64,000 bases of DNA from Lepidonotus clava. Its lineage: Eukaryota > Annelida > Polychaeta > Phyllodocida > Polynoidae. The notes under the pieces were generated by a model. The model did not search any database, was not told the origin of the DNA, and worked only from the letters and a program-made list of their open reading frames with translations. The stretch spans positions 28,002,792 to 28,066,791 of the forward strand of contig OW387135.1 in assembly GCA_936440205.1 (NCBI GenBank), read 5' to 3'. The position numbers and the translations under genes are program-made. This document shows positions 11,751 to 22,117 of this stretch, in pieces (the stretch's first letter is position 1; each line of letters starts with the position of its first letter).

Positions 11751-13354
11751 GCATTCACCATGTACCTGCGCAGTTACACCCAAGAACAGTGCGACACACA
11801 CAACCCAGAGCGCCAGGCCATTTACAGGCAGAACCCCGATATGTGGGCGGCAGCTGTCGTGAGGGCACAGGAAACATTTGAATCCATTAACGTTGCTTGA
11901 TTTAATTGCATGAAAAAAAAAGATTCTACAAGTTTTCTGCAAGGGTATTGAAAAAGCTGTACATTTCTGGTGTTCATATATGAAGTGCTAAAATATTTCA
12001 AATATGTCACTGTACAGCTTATACTTTCAAATTGCAGTGCAGATATACTTTTCTTGAACCTTACGGGAACATCATGATGCAAACAAGGAGAAGAAGAAGT
12101 TGCCCAAGGCTCAGAAAGAGGACAAGTTCTGCAGGAAGCGTGAGTCCCTGGAGCGGACAAGGGCAAGATGGAGTAAGTAACCAGAAACCATAAAGTTATT
12201 ATATTATGGTAGATCAATATTAGATTAATATTTTGTTATATCAATGAAATGTGTACAGTAACGCATTTTGTACCACTTGACCCAACAATGTCTTACAATC
12301 TGACCAGCTTGATATGGTGATGAAAACTATTTTATGATCAACAGGTAGAAGTAGTCCATCTCCTCGGGCCTGAATGTTACCCATACTAGGGAGAGAGTCT
12401 GTCAGATCTTTCCCTACACGCTGACGGTGGAGAATGTGCATAATCCCCCTTGGGAGGTGAGGGGGATGGCAAAGGCTCTTGGGGAGAATGTGGTGACTTC
12501 CAGGAAAACTGATCAGTCGCCGGCAAAGAAAAGGAAGATGGCGGCACCAGTGGTCAAGGCTCTTCCGCAACAAGACGGTTGTGGCTGGGGTCCGGCAGTC
12601 CCCGACCCACTTCGCTGTGAATGCCACATGGATGTGGCTTGAGGCGGGCGCGGGAAGGACTCACGTGACAGAGTCCCTAAAAACAATGGTAACGAACCTG
12701 GCCATAGGTGGTTGCCCCTGTGCACGGCGAAGGAATTCGTCGAGCGCATTGGGACCCGGCCGAGGAGATGATCGCAGCCACCAGGGAGGAGGTTGAGGTG
12801 CAGTGGCAACTAGTTCCTGTCAAGGGAATTATGAAGGTGCATGCCCATGCCCCCACAAGCAGCGATGACCTCTACATCAGAGAAACCGCATGCTTCGACT
12901 ACTGCTGTTGGAACAACAGCCAGTTTCACCCGCTGTGCCCTGGTTGGATGAAGGTGCAGGCTCCTCAGACCAGGAGGCGGACCAGGAGGAGTTTGAGGAG
13001 GAGGACGACATCCCCCTGGCGCAGCTTGTGCGTTCACAGGACGAGGCCAAAAGCCCTGATGCACCCAACAGGGTCATATGGCATCAGATGACTGCCATTG
13101 GCAATCATGCCGTGGTGACAAGGGGTACCAGATGGTACCCTATGGTTATCATTAGCCATGATTGGGAGGAGCTGTTGATGGGCTTCATGACCCCATCCAG
13201 AGGAAAGTGGAAGTGGGGCAAAAGGGAAGAGGGCCGAGTCCACCGGGCTGGAGTCCACGCCTACATTTCTCCTCCTGTGCAAGTCTCCCCGACTCTCTAC
13301 AGGTTGCAGGAGAAGGACCAGCGGGCAGTCGAGCACCGGTTTTCCCTCCTGTAA
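11751..13354 (+). pseudogene. Decayed multi-exon protein gene of the 10.6-kb element
   Basis: Exon-like islands in a GC-rich stretch: about 11751-11898 (YTQEQCDTHNPERQAIYRQN, MWAAAVVRAQETFES), about 12070-12172 (KEKKKLPKAQKEDKFCRKRE, ending at a GTAAGT donor), about 12366-12640 (THTRERVCQIFPYTLTVENV, KKRKMAAPVVKALPQQ) and about 12780-13354 (VQWQLVPVKGIMKVH, then an acidic EEFEEEDDIPLAQL run, then RWYPMVIIS, FMTPSRGKWKWGKRE and YISPPVQVSPTLYRL to a stop). The last part resembles the C-terminal WYPG...VxFM...KWP layout I know from predicted mobile-element proteins of many marine invertebrates; this is recollection, not a search. Frame changes between islands show decay. No catalytic DDE triad could be identified. 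Confidence 0.4.
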
Positions 13355-13629
13355 ATGTGTCGCCGCTGCTGTTATTTTTCATTTGCCCCGCTACTGGGCC
13401 TCAAAAAGTGATAGTAGCAGTTCAGGGACTTTATAATTGGAATGGTAGTAGTTACAAGTTATTTTTCATTTGCCCTAGCTACCGGGCCTTTAATAGTAAC
13501 AGTAGTTCTTCAGTTCTCATACATGTAAATACATCATCACCTTATATATATATCATCAACTATTTATTGTCATAGCCGTACGTTTGTAAATATGATCCGC
13601 ATACATGTATTTGTTTATCTAATGTAAAA

Positions 13630-15140
13630 AAAAAACGCTGCCGTACACTTATCTTATGTTATTATAGATACAAACTGTGCAATTAAAACCATTGCCGTAC
13701 ACTTCTATGATCTAATTCAAGAAAGAAAATACAACGCTGTAAACCTATTTCAGAAAAGAAAATAATTCAAAATAGAAAATATGATGGTGTACATGTATCA
13801 AAAACAGTGTGCTTACAAATTATTAAACCATTGCCATACACTTGTATACTTGTGATAAATTTATATGTGCAGAAGATCCTGTACTTATCATATGGCAACA
13901 AATATAAAATCGGCGTATTTGTAATATTTTGGGGTCCGATACCTTAAAATTATTATTGCTTAGAGCAGGGCAGTGACTACGTAATTAAAACCATTGCTGT
14001 ACACATGTACTTGTGATATATACACATTGTGATCATGTAATATCAGCTGCATCAGACATTATCTATGACAAATCTTATATTAATGAGCTTGAACTATGGC
14101 CAATAGTATAGGGAATACAAGTATGGCTGAGCCAACTTAAGGGCTATAGCATCTGCATGTTCACTGTTAATACCCAGGTGTTTCATATGATTAGAAAAAG
14201 AATCAGTACTAACCCAACCTGCATGACATTGCTTATACCTGGTACTCCACTATACAAACAATAATTTAATCCCAGATACTTTATCTCGCATTGTATTTAT
14301 GTAAAGTATGAAGTGGAGCTAATTCAAATTAATTAAATCCGTTGCTGTACACCCAAACCTTGTCTATGAGAACCTATAATATTTTTGTATGTGAACGATG
14401 ACGCTTTTGATTTTTAGCTGATATCAAGTGCTGTTTGGCAACACGTATGACAAGCCAATAATTGTACACCAAGAGTTCGTGAGGAATGCACTCTAGGCAT
14501 CTGCCATAGCGATTTCTTTATTTCGGACGCATTAGCCCAATTAAAACCATGTCGCATTCATTATATATATTGGTAGGTCTGTGTCAACGGCTTTAAATAC
14601 ATAGCCGTACACTTATTTCCTATGATACTCATTGTAAATATCATAATAGTAGCAGGATTTGTAGATTAAATCATTATATTGCATTTGTATATTTATATAT
14701 CGCAAGCTATTCAATGACATGTTAATATGATCACAGTTCTTTTGAAAATGCATTGCCGTACACTGACTACATGTATATTAACATTTAACCTATATTTCAT
14801 GTGTACGGTGCCGTAATACATTGGTAAGACTGTGTTGATGGGTTTAAATGTACAGCCGTACACTCACTTTATGTAAATAATAACCTATATTATATGTGTA
14901 CGGCAATGCTTAATATTTAACGTTACAGCATTTGTAGATTATATATTGCATTTGTACATATATAACTAGCTATTCAATGACATGTAAATATGATCACAGT
15001 TCTTATGAAAATTCATTGCCGTACACTCACTTCATGTATAATAATCTATATTTCATGTGTACGGAGACTTAATATATTGGTAGGTCCGTGTTGATTGGTT
15101 TAAATGTATAGCTGTACACTCATTTCATGTATGTGTATGG
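13630..15140. repeat. TTGCCGTACAC motif array in both orientations
   Basis: TTGCCGTACAC or one-base variants occur at about 13638, 13692, 13832, 13987, 14342, 14600, 14753, 14853, 15016 and 15108. The reverse complement GTGTACGGCAA and variants follow at about 14801, 14896, 15057 and 15132. In the last 400 bp, forward and inverted copies alternate about 25-50 bp apart, so each pair could form a hairpin. Outlying copies at 7880, 9436 (inverted) and 11593 are in the same element. No coding frame is credible here. Confidence 0.65.
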
Positions 15141-15155
15141 CAACGCTTTTAATAT

Positions 15156-15506
15156 TTAACCCTTTAGACCCCAATCCGGCTGTAGCCGCCCGAGGGTAGT
15201 TTCCCCAATCCGGCCGTAGCCGCCCGGAAAAACGGACATTTTTCAATAATTTTCCAAAATTTTCCAAAGTATAACATTTCCATGACTATTCAACACACAA
15301 AAACGGCCAATATATCATTCAAAAGCTGATTTAATTTCCGTGCCAATGCTACCAATTCCATTTCTATATTTTTAATTGATAGGGTTGGGTCAGCCTTTGA
15401 ACCTCAACAATTAAATGCAATTAAGGGAATTTCGGAGGGAAATCCATGGGAATCCTGGGGAAATCCATTAATTCATAAATGCAATCCCTGGGGTCTAAAG
15501 GGTTAA
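15156..15506. mobile_element. TTAA-ended MITE (family C) with a paralogous empty site
   Basis: Left end TTAACCCTTTAGACCCCAAT and inverted right end TTAACCCTTTAGACCCCAGG pair over about 18 bp. The flanks read AATATTTAA before and ACATTACAGCA after. The diverged duplicate of the same host sequence at about 14908-14926 reads AATATTTAACGTTACAGCA with no insert, a natural empty site showing precise TTAA integration. The decayed copy at 3020-3110 is the same family. Confidence 0.85.
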
Positions 15507-15625
15507 CATTACAGCACAGGATGCTTGTGGATATTCCTTTTTGTTTAGATTACCAATTACTGTACATAAAAACCCTATTATTTATTGAATTAAATTATTC
15601 CTCATGCTATTTAGATGCATTAGTC

Positions 15626-17795
15626 TGTGTTTTGAGTTTAATTATATAATATCGTTGGCTGAATAACATAAGTTCATATCTCAAAAAGATCAATTTTACC
15701 TTTATTTTCTGAGATGTTTCCCTTACCCTAAAGGTATATGAAAATTTTGGAATTTTTCAAATTCTCCAAATATTTGGAATGTTATTGATCAGTAAACAAA
15801 GGCCCGAATATTATGAATATTATGAACAAAAAACAACTGAAATAATGTGATATTTGTAGAAAATGGGCATTGAAACCAGATAGACTAGTTCCGTCGCTGC
15901 ACACTTCGCAGAGTGAAGCAGTACAGAGACGCATAAAGCAGTACAGAGATGCAGTAACCATGGAAATTATACAAGTTTAGCGCATTAATTTGTGTTTTTT
16001 CTGGTTGGTGTTATGTTAACAGAGGTTTTGCCTACGATTTGGCTGATTATTTCCCTCTGATTATGAATTTTCACATTTTCATGCCTTTTCAAAGATGTGA
16101 AAAATGGGATTTTCGTGGGGTGAAAAGCATGAAAAGGGCCATAATTCCTGAATATTGTGATAATTTAATGGACGAAAACGTGAAAAATGGTGAAAATGGT
16201 GAAAATAGCTAAACATGCAGAAGAAAAACAACTGAAATAATGTAATATTTGTAGAAACAGGCATTGAAACCAGATAGCCTAGTTCTGTTGCTGCACACTT
16301 CGCAGAGTGAAGCAGTACAGAGACGCATGAAGCAGTACAGAGACATAGTAACCATGGAAATTATACAAGTTTAGCACATTAATTTGTGTTTTTTCCGGTT
16401 GGTGTTGCATTAACAGAGGTGTTACCTACGATTTGGCCGATTATTTCCCACAAGTTATGAATTTTCACGTTTTTATGGCTTTTCAAAGACGTGGAAAATG
16501 GGCTTTTCGTGGGGTGAAAAGCATGAAAAGGGCCATAATTCATGAATATTGTGATGATTTAATGGACAAAACCGTGAAAAATGGTGAAAATATGAAAATA
16601 GCTTAACATGCAGAAGGAAAAACAACTGAAATAATGTGATATTTGTAGAAAACGGGCATTGAAACCAGATAGCCTAGTTCTGTTGCCGCACACTTCGCAG
16701 AGTGAAGCAGTACAGAGACGCATGAAGCCGTACAGAGACATAGTAACCATGGAAATTATACAAGTTTAGCACATTAATTTGTGTTTTTTCCGGTTGGTGT
16801 TGCATTAACAGAGGTGTTACCTACGATTTGGCCGATTATTTCCCACAAGTTATGAATTTTCACGTTTTTATGGCTTTTCAAAGACGTGGAAAATGGGCTT
16901 TTCGTGGGGTGAAAAGCATGAAAAGGGCCATAATTCCTGAACATTGTGATGATTTAATGGACAAAACCGTGAAAAATTGTGAAAATATGAAAATAGCTAA
17001 ACATGCTGAAGGAAAAACAACTGAAATAATGTGATATTTGTAGAAAACGGGCATTGAACCCAGATAGCCTAGTTCCGTTGCCGCACACTTCGCAGGGTGA
17101 AGCAGTACAGAGATGCATGAAGCAGTACAGAGACATAGTAACCATGGAAATTATACAAGTTTAGCACATTAATTTGTGTTTTTTCTGGTTGGTGTTGCAT
17201 TAACAGAGGTGTTACCTACGATTTGGCCAATTATTTCCCTCTGATTATGAATTTTCACATTTTCATGCCTTTTCAAAGATGTGAAAAATGGGATTTTTGT
17301 GGGGTGAAAAGCATGAAAAGGGCCATAATTCCCAAATATTGTGATAATTTAATGGACATTAGTCTGTGTTTTGAGTTTAATTATATAATATCGTTGGCTG
17401 AATGACATAAGTTCGTATCTCAAAAAGATCAATTTTACCTTTATTTTCTGAGATGTTTCCCTTACCCTAAAGGTATATGAAAATTTTGGAATTTTTCAAA
17501 TTCTCCAAATATTTGGAATGTTATTGATCAGTAAACAAAGGCCCGAATATTATGATAATTTAATGGACAAAAACGTGAAAAATGGTGAAAATATGAAAAT
17601 AGCTAAATATGCAGAAGGAAAAACAACTGAAATAATGTGATATTTGTAGAAAACGGGCATTGAAACCAGATGGCCTAGTTCTGTTGCCGCACACTTCGCA
17701 GAGTGAAGCAGTACAGAGAAGCATGAAGCAGTACAGAGATGCAGTAACCATGGAAATTATACAAGTTTAGCACATTAATTTGTGTTTTAAAAATA
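15626..17795. repeat. ~395-bp tandem array, about 4-5 units
   Basis: The anchor GTAGAAAAxGGGCATTGAAAC recurs at about 15856, 16251, 16645, 17040 and 17646, giving spacings of 395, 394, 395 and 606 bp. Each unit includes CGCACACTTCGCAGAGTGAA followed by two AAGCAGTACAGAGA words and a block with GAAAAGCATGAAAAGGGCCA. The long last spacing contains a ~165-bp piece (17357-17545) that duplicates sequence just before the array (15630-15805) and derives from the MITE at 10121-11021. Reading frames seen inside the units are repeat artefacts. Confidence 0.8.
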
Positions 17796-17869
17796 AGATC
17801 TGAATTGATAATAGGCAATAAAAAATGTGCCTTCCACCACTCAGTTTTCATGGTTTTCAGGCTTCATAG

Positions 17870-18256
17870 GCTAAAGAGTGAAGCAGTACAGAGATGGGCT
17901 AAATTCCTTTAAATTACAAGAAAATACAGCCAAAACTGAAAAAAATCTTGTACGATTCTTTTATACTAGGTGCAATGAATACGTCAGAGTAATTTTCTTT
18001 TTTTTCAAGTTTTCATTTTTTTTTATGAGTTTAAAAAGAGCTTCACCATTTTGAGCAAATTTTTCATTTTCAATAAACTCAAAAGTTGGAAAGAATTAAC
18101 TAATTAAACAAAATAAAGGTACCTATATTGTTAAGAACACCCATCCCTACATGCATAAATGTTTGTAATGTTTCCCTTGAGTTTTAGAGAAAAATTAAGA
18201 CTTTTACAAAATTGGATTTTTTATGTATCTGTACTGTGCATGCTTCACTCTTCTTG
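17870..18256. repeat. Right subterminal motif copies of the 10.6-kb element
   Basis: AGAGTGAAGCAGTACAGAGA lies at about 17876, and an imperfect inverted form (CTGTACTGTGCATGCTTCACTCTT) at about 18230-18255, facing the right terminal inverted repeat. The layout mirrors the left cluster at 8179-8580. Confidence 0.5.
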
Positions 18257-18470
18257 GGTGTCAGGAAAAATTTGCCATAAATCAATAAATTACGGATATT
18301 AGTGTTCCCAACTTGCAGGGAATTTCAATATCGGTCTTAGCAACATTCCCTAGAAGTTTTATCAATATGTGAACAATTTTCCATTTTTGCCACATTTACC
18401 CCCCTGTGGTCACAATTGGTGATAATCGACCATATATTCAAATGATGAACACTAAATTGTTTCATTTAAT

Positions 18471-19925
18471 ATTAGTAAGTATATATAAGTTTACACACAT
18501 AAGGTGCTATTTTAGAAAGGACCTATACGTGGAGGCGGCAAGTTGAATAATGACAGCAAGTCACCTTCATATACCCTAATTGGTATGAAACAGAATGTAT
18601 CAAAAATGACACCAAATGTAAGATATTAAATGACATTCAACAATAAAGAAAATATCTTAGATATTTTCCAGAGGAAAAGAATGAAGATGTTCTGAAAGAT
18701 CTGCATATCAAACTTAAGTATTGAACTATAGAAAGTTAATTATCCGTTAATGTCAGGTGTGCTTATTTAGTTGCGTTTTCTTATGGATAATAGCTAGCTC
18801 CTACAGCAGTCTCCGTCTCATTCGACTGCTGTCGTCCAATACATAATCATAGTTCCACATCATGTAAGACGTAACACTCAAGTGAAGGGATGTTCTTTAT
18901 TTATTTCCTGCTTATCGTAGTTCCATGACAAGATCTCAATTGACAATGAACAGCTCCAAGGATGGAATCCCCTTAAACACACTCAGTCAACGCTCCTGCC
19001 TTTCTATATAGTCTATCAGCTTCTATTCCAAATCCAGGACGCACCTTCTAAGACACAACCTTTCCAGGATGGTTACTCACAACAACTTTCAGCTTAAGCC
19101 TGACTGAGCTTGGGCGTTACACGCCCCTTTAGTATGGTACATCATACATAGACTCCTCCCTAACTCCTATACATTGACAAGGATTTACAGCTAAGGCGTG
19201 TGCCAGTGTAAACACAATGCTAAGCTAGAGCATGGACTGGCCATCCGCGTCAGTACAGTATTCTGAATTTTATTCATCATACATCATCACTACTAAATGT
19301 TGAGGGTGGGTCAAAATAGCAAATAACTATCAAAGAGAGATGCATCCAGTGGGGATTCAGGATTTCTGAAAGGGGGGTCTGCATATAGCTTTCACTGCTC
19401 AAACCAAATACATCTCATACATGCCCCCCTTAAATATCCTGAGGAGAAATCTTGATAAGAGGCATGGGTGTTTCTGGGAAAAAGAAACCCCAATGCCACA
19501 GCATTAATCTTTTGCTGTTTCCTAATGCAAATTTCGGACATATATGTCCGAAATTCTAAAATCTTTATATTTTCTTTGATAATTAATGAATTTGAATATT
19601 TTTTCCGTATCAATTCATGCTAAAGTGATTTTGCACTCCTGCAGATATTTTCTTTATTGTTGAATGTCATTAGATATTTTTTAATGACTTTGAATGTACC
19701 ATGTCAGCCATTTTTTCAGAAAATGATGAATACTTAATATTCTTAACTATTTTTGTAAATGAATGCAAAGCAAATGTCAGTGTTATAGATAAAATTATGT
19801 CATCATTTCAATTATAATGACATATTCTGATACAGAAAGGGTGCTAAGTTATCACTTAACAATTTTATTTGGACATCCTTTGAATTCAACTATTTCTACA
19901 GGGATGGAAACTCCAGTATATTTTC
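18471..19925. other. Intergenic, AT-rich; one LTR-like segment
   Basis: Apart from the LTR-like segment at 18863-19122, I see no gene, RNA or inverted repeat. The LINE N-terminal stub ends at about 18470 and no earlier LINE coding sequence is recognisable. Confidence 0.4.
18863..19122 (-). mobile_element. Possible short solo LTR
   Basis: On the minus strand this 260-bp segment begins TGTAACGCCCAAG and ends GTTACGTCTTACA, with a TATA-like GACTATATAGAAAGG and, downstream, a polyadenylation-like AATAAATAAAG. That arrangement suits an LTR. No target duplication was found, so the borders and the call itself are tentative. Confidence 0.3.
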
Positions 19926-20618
19926 TTAAAGGGATAACAGTCTGTTTAAGCACAGTTCTAAATCCATTACAGATTCCCAGGAACAGAAATTTATGTTTGC
20001 CCAATAAAAAAAATCCCATTAAAACAAAAATATATATATGTCACCATGATTGCTTCTGAGAAAGATGATAAAAAAGATAATGTCCTTGACTATAGAAGAT
20101 TATGAGGAGAATAAACTTAGTGATATTGAACTGAATGTAAATATTCAAAATCCATTACAGCTTCACCAAATCTTTGGAATATATACCTGAGGTCTATAGC
20201 AAATTCCTAAAACCAAAAAAGGGAGGGGTCAACATTATAATTTAATCACTGGAGGCTGATAAAACCTTAATAAGGGATTATTTCTGTATAATCCTTTATA
20301 GATTAATGTTATCTATTCCTCTAAATTTGCTGTTGAAAAAAAAGTAAAATCTATTAATCTGATTTTAAAACCAACCCCTCCTCATGTCTAAAGAAAGTTT
20401 TTCAATATTCTAGGCATTTAATCTTTGCCACTAGGGGGCACGTGAGTGCCTGATTCATTTGATATTAATTACCCTTTCGATTATCATCCAAATTTTCTGA
20501 TTTTCTTAATTTTTCATTTTAATCTAATTCTTATAAATTTATTATTTGAAATTTTAATATTTTACGTTGCATTTTACTATGAGGGGGCTCAGCTGTGAAC
20601 AGTACGTTATCCCTTTAA
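19926..20618. mobile_element. TTAA-ended MITE (family D)
   Basis: Left end TTAAAGGGATAACAGTCTGT and inverted right end TTAAAGGGATAACGTACTGT share 13 bp then CTGT. The 693-bp interior is AT rich and has no credible coding frame. Confidence 0.65.
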
Positions 20619-20648
20619 AACACCAAATTTATTGAAAAGCTATACCAT

Positions 20649-21302
20649 TTAACCCTTTCAGCGCAGAAAGCCACTAAAGTGGCTCTATAGTAAATTACCA
20701 TAAGAATAGTATTTTAAGAGTAGGAGTTGAGCTTTCAGATTCTGAAAGAATTTTCAAGAAATTCCCATTAGAACCAGAGATATTGCAATTTGAATATTCT
20801 AGCATCAGTTCATTTGAAAATAATAGAATTGCAACTGAGCAACTTCATGGTGATATAGACAAAGATGAATTTTCCACCATTATTCAAATTAATAGAAGTT
20901 TGTTAATTTGTTGAAAATTACATGATTTTCAAAATATCATAACTTTGGTTTAATTTATGACAATCACAAACAGTTTTTTTTGTTTAAACACAATAAACCA
21001 TTTTTGTTCTCTTTTAAACAAATAAAATAAATATTTCACAAAATTAATGATGGTTACCATGTAAACCAATAATTGGAATGTAATGCAGATATTAGCAATA
21101 TAGCCAATTTGGCAAGTTTGTCCAATTGGCACAGCGCCAACATTAGGTATGTTTTCATCCAACTTACAAAAAAACAAATTCTACCAGAAGAATCTAGATA
21201 AAATTTAAGTTTTAGGCATTTTTGAGACTAATTTTCATATTTTGGGCAATAAATCCTTAAATGTGAAGTGTGGAATGACATATATAGCAGTGAAAGGGTT
21301 AA
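20649..21302. mobile_element. TTAA-ended MITE (family A), second copy
   Basis: Left end TTAACCCTTTCAGCGCAGAA and inverted right end TTAACCCTTTCACTGCTATA. Internal sequence (AAGCCACxAAAGTGGCTC, then AGCTTTCAGAxTCTGAAAGA) matches the element at 3630-4279 read on the opposite strand. It is 654 bp against 650 bp. Confidence 0.85.
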
Positions 21303-22117
21303 GCACTTAAAACGAAATAAATGACATTTTCAAAGTAGCTACTATTTTGAGAGAATAGTTACAAAAACATTTTTTACTGCTTATGTGAACTGCTGCACCA
21401 AAAATACATGTAATTATACCATAAATAACATATTTTCTGTGATACTTTATACCAAATGCTGCCCTCAATCTATACTTTATGAAATGTTCTAATGAAATTA
21501 TGGTCAATTTTGTAAATTTATACGTAAACCCAACTATATTGACCTAATGAATTTAATGAGACCTAAATTTATGTTTTTAAATCATACATCATTTTAATTC
21601 TATTTTCACTAGCTACATTTGACCAACAGTATCCATTTCTCTCGGCATAATATTTGGTTAATGTTTTTCACATATTGCTTGAAAATTGCCAAAAATTCAC
21701 CTAAATTATTGAAAAATCAAGGGTCACATAACCTAGGTCACATGACGCAAATATAAATCATAAGACTTTTTTTATATTTATTCTGTTTCCTCTACATACA
21801 AGATCTTCCAGCAGAAGTAGATATATATATATCGTTGTCAGCACTAAGATTATCCTTGAATCATAAGCTTTCAAATGATATATAGATTTCCATATAATAT
21901 TATTGTATAAAGATTTCAGAGTAAAATTACATCATACATACAGAGGTCAGAAATTCTGTGGGGAATTGTCAAAATGGCAAAGTGTTAAGAGTTGACAAGT
22001 ATTTTTTCTTTCATTTGATTAATAAAATCAACCATCAGCTGGTCGATCATTGTATCATGATAAATATGAAAATTCCTCACAGATAAGATTCTGCTACTTT
22101 AAGAGAATGAGGCATTA
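21303..22117. other. AT-rich spacer, no gene seen
   Basis: This lies between the TTAA MITE and the 3' end of the SLC35G-like gene and probably includes that gene's 3' untranslated region. No inverted ends or RNA gene were recognised. Confidence 0.45.

Larger units (their letters stand above)
7798..18431. mobile_element. 10.6-kb DNA transposon with 27-bp TIRs and 4-bp TSD
   Basis: Left end GGTCGATTATCACCAA(A) is matched inverted at the right end by GGTCGATTATCACCAA(T); the similarity runs 27 bp with one mismatch through TGTGACCACA. ATAT flanks both sides (7794-7797 and 18432-18435), and removing the element with one ATAT restores the LINE codons. The interior carries decayed exons (about 9640-13354), two nested MITEs of other families (10121-11021 and 11182-11454), a TTAA MITE (15156-15506), arrays of short motifs near both ends, and a ~395-bp tandem array. 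Four-bp duplications are known for Chapaev, Sola1/2, Ginger and some Academ elements; the superfamily cannot be fixed by eye. It may be autonomous in origin but is now decayed. Confidence 0.8.
3470..18470 (-). mobile_element. APE-type LINE (CR1/L2-like), split by four nested transposons
   Basis: Minus-strand pieces of one non-LTR retrotransposon run from an N-terminal stub at 18436-18468, through an endonuclease (6862-7793) and linker (6692-6852, 6180-6309), to a reverse transcriptase (about 4280-6171) and a C-terminal stub (about 3480-3629). Four insertions interrupt it: 7798-18431, 6313-6688, 4744-5609 and 3630-4279. Removing each insert plus one target copy restores the codons on both sides, for example HHLNI then CSIYKKLDEA across the 10.6-kb element. 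The LINE itself is dead, with at least one frameshift just before the GVDYLSLKWF block and an in-frame stop after LMYGIP. Family placement near CR1/L2/Rex is inference from the endonuclease plus RT layout. Confidence 0.8.

Noticed and set aside
15626-17795. CRISPR-like regularly spaced repeats
   Set aside because: Units of ~395 bp with no short direct repeats and unique spacers, in a eukaryotic transposon; this is an ordinary tandem array.
7798-18431. The 10.6-kb element as a Polinton/Maverick
   Set aside because: The target duplication is 4 bp, not 6, the ends do not fit, and no polymerase, integrase or capsid-like frame is visible.
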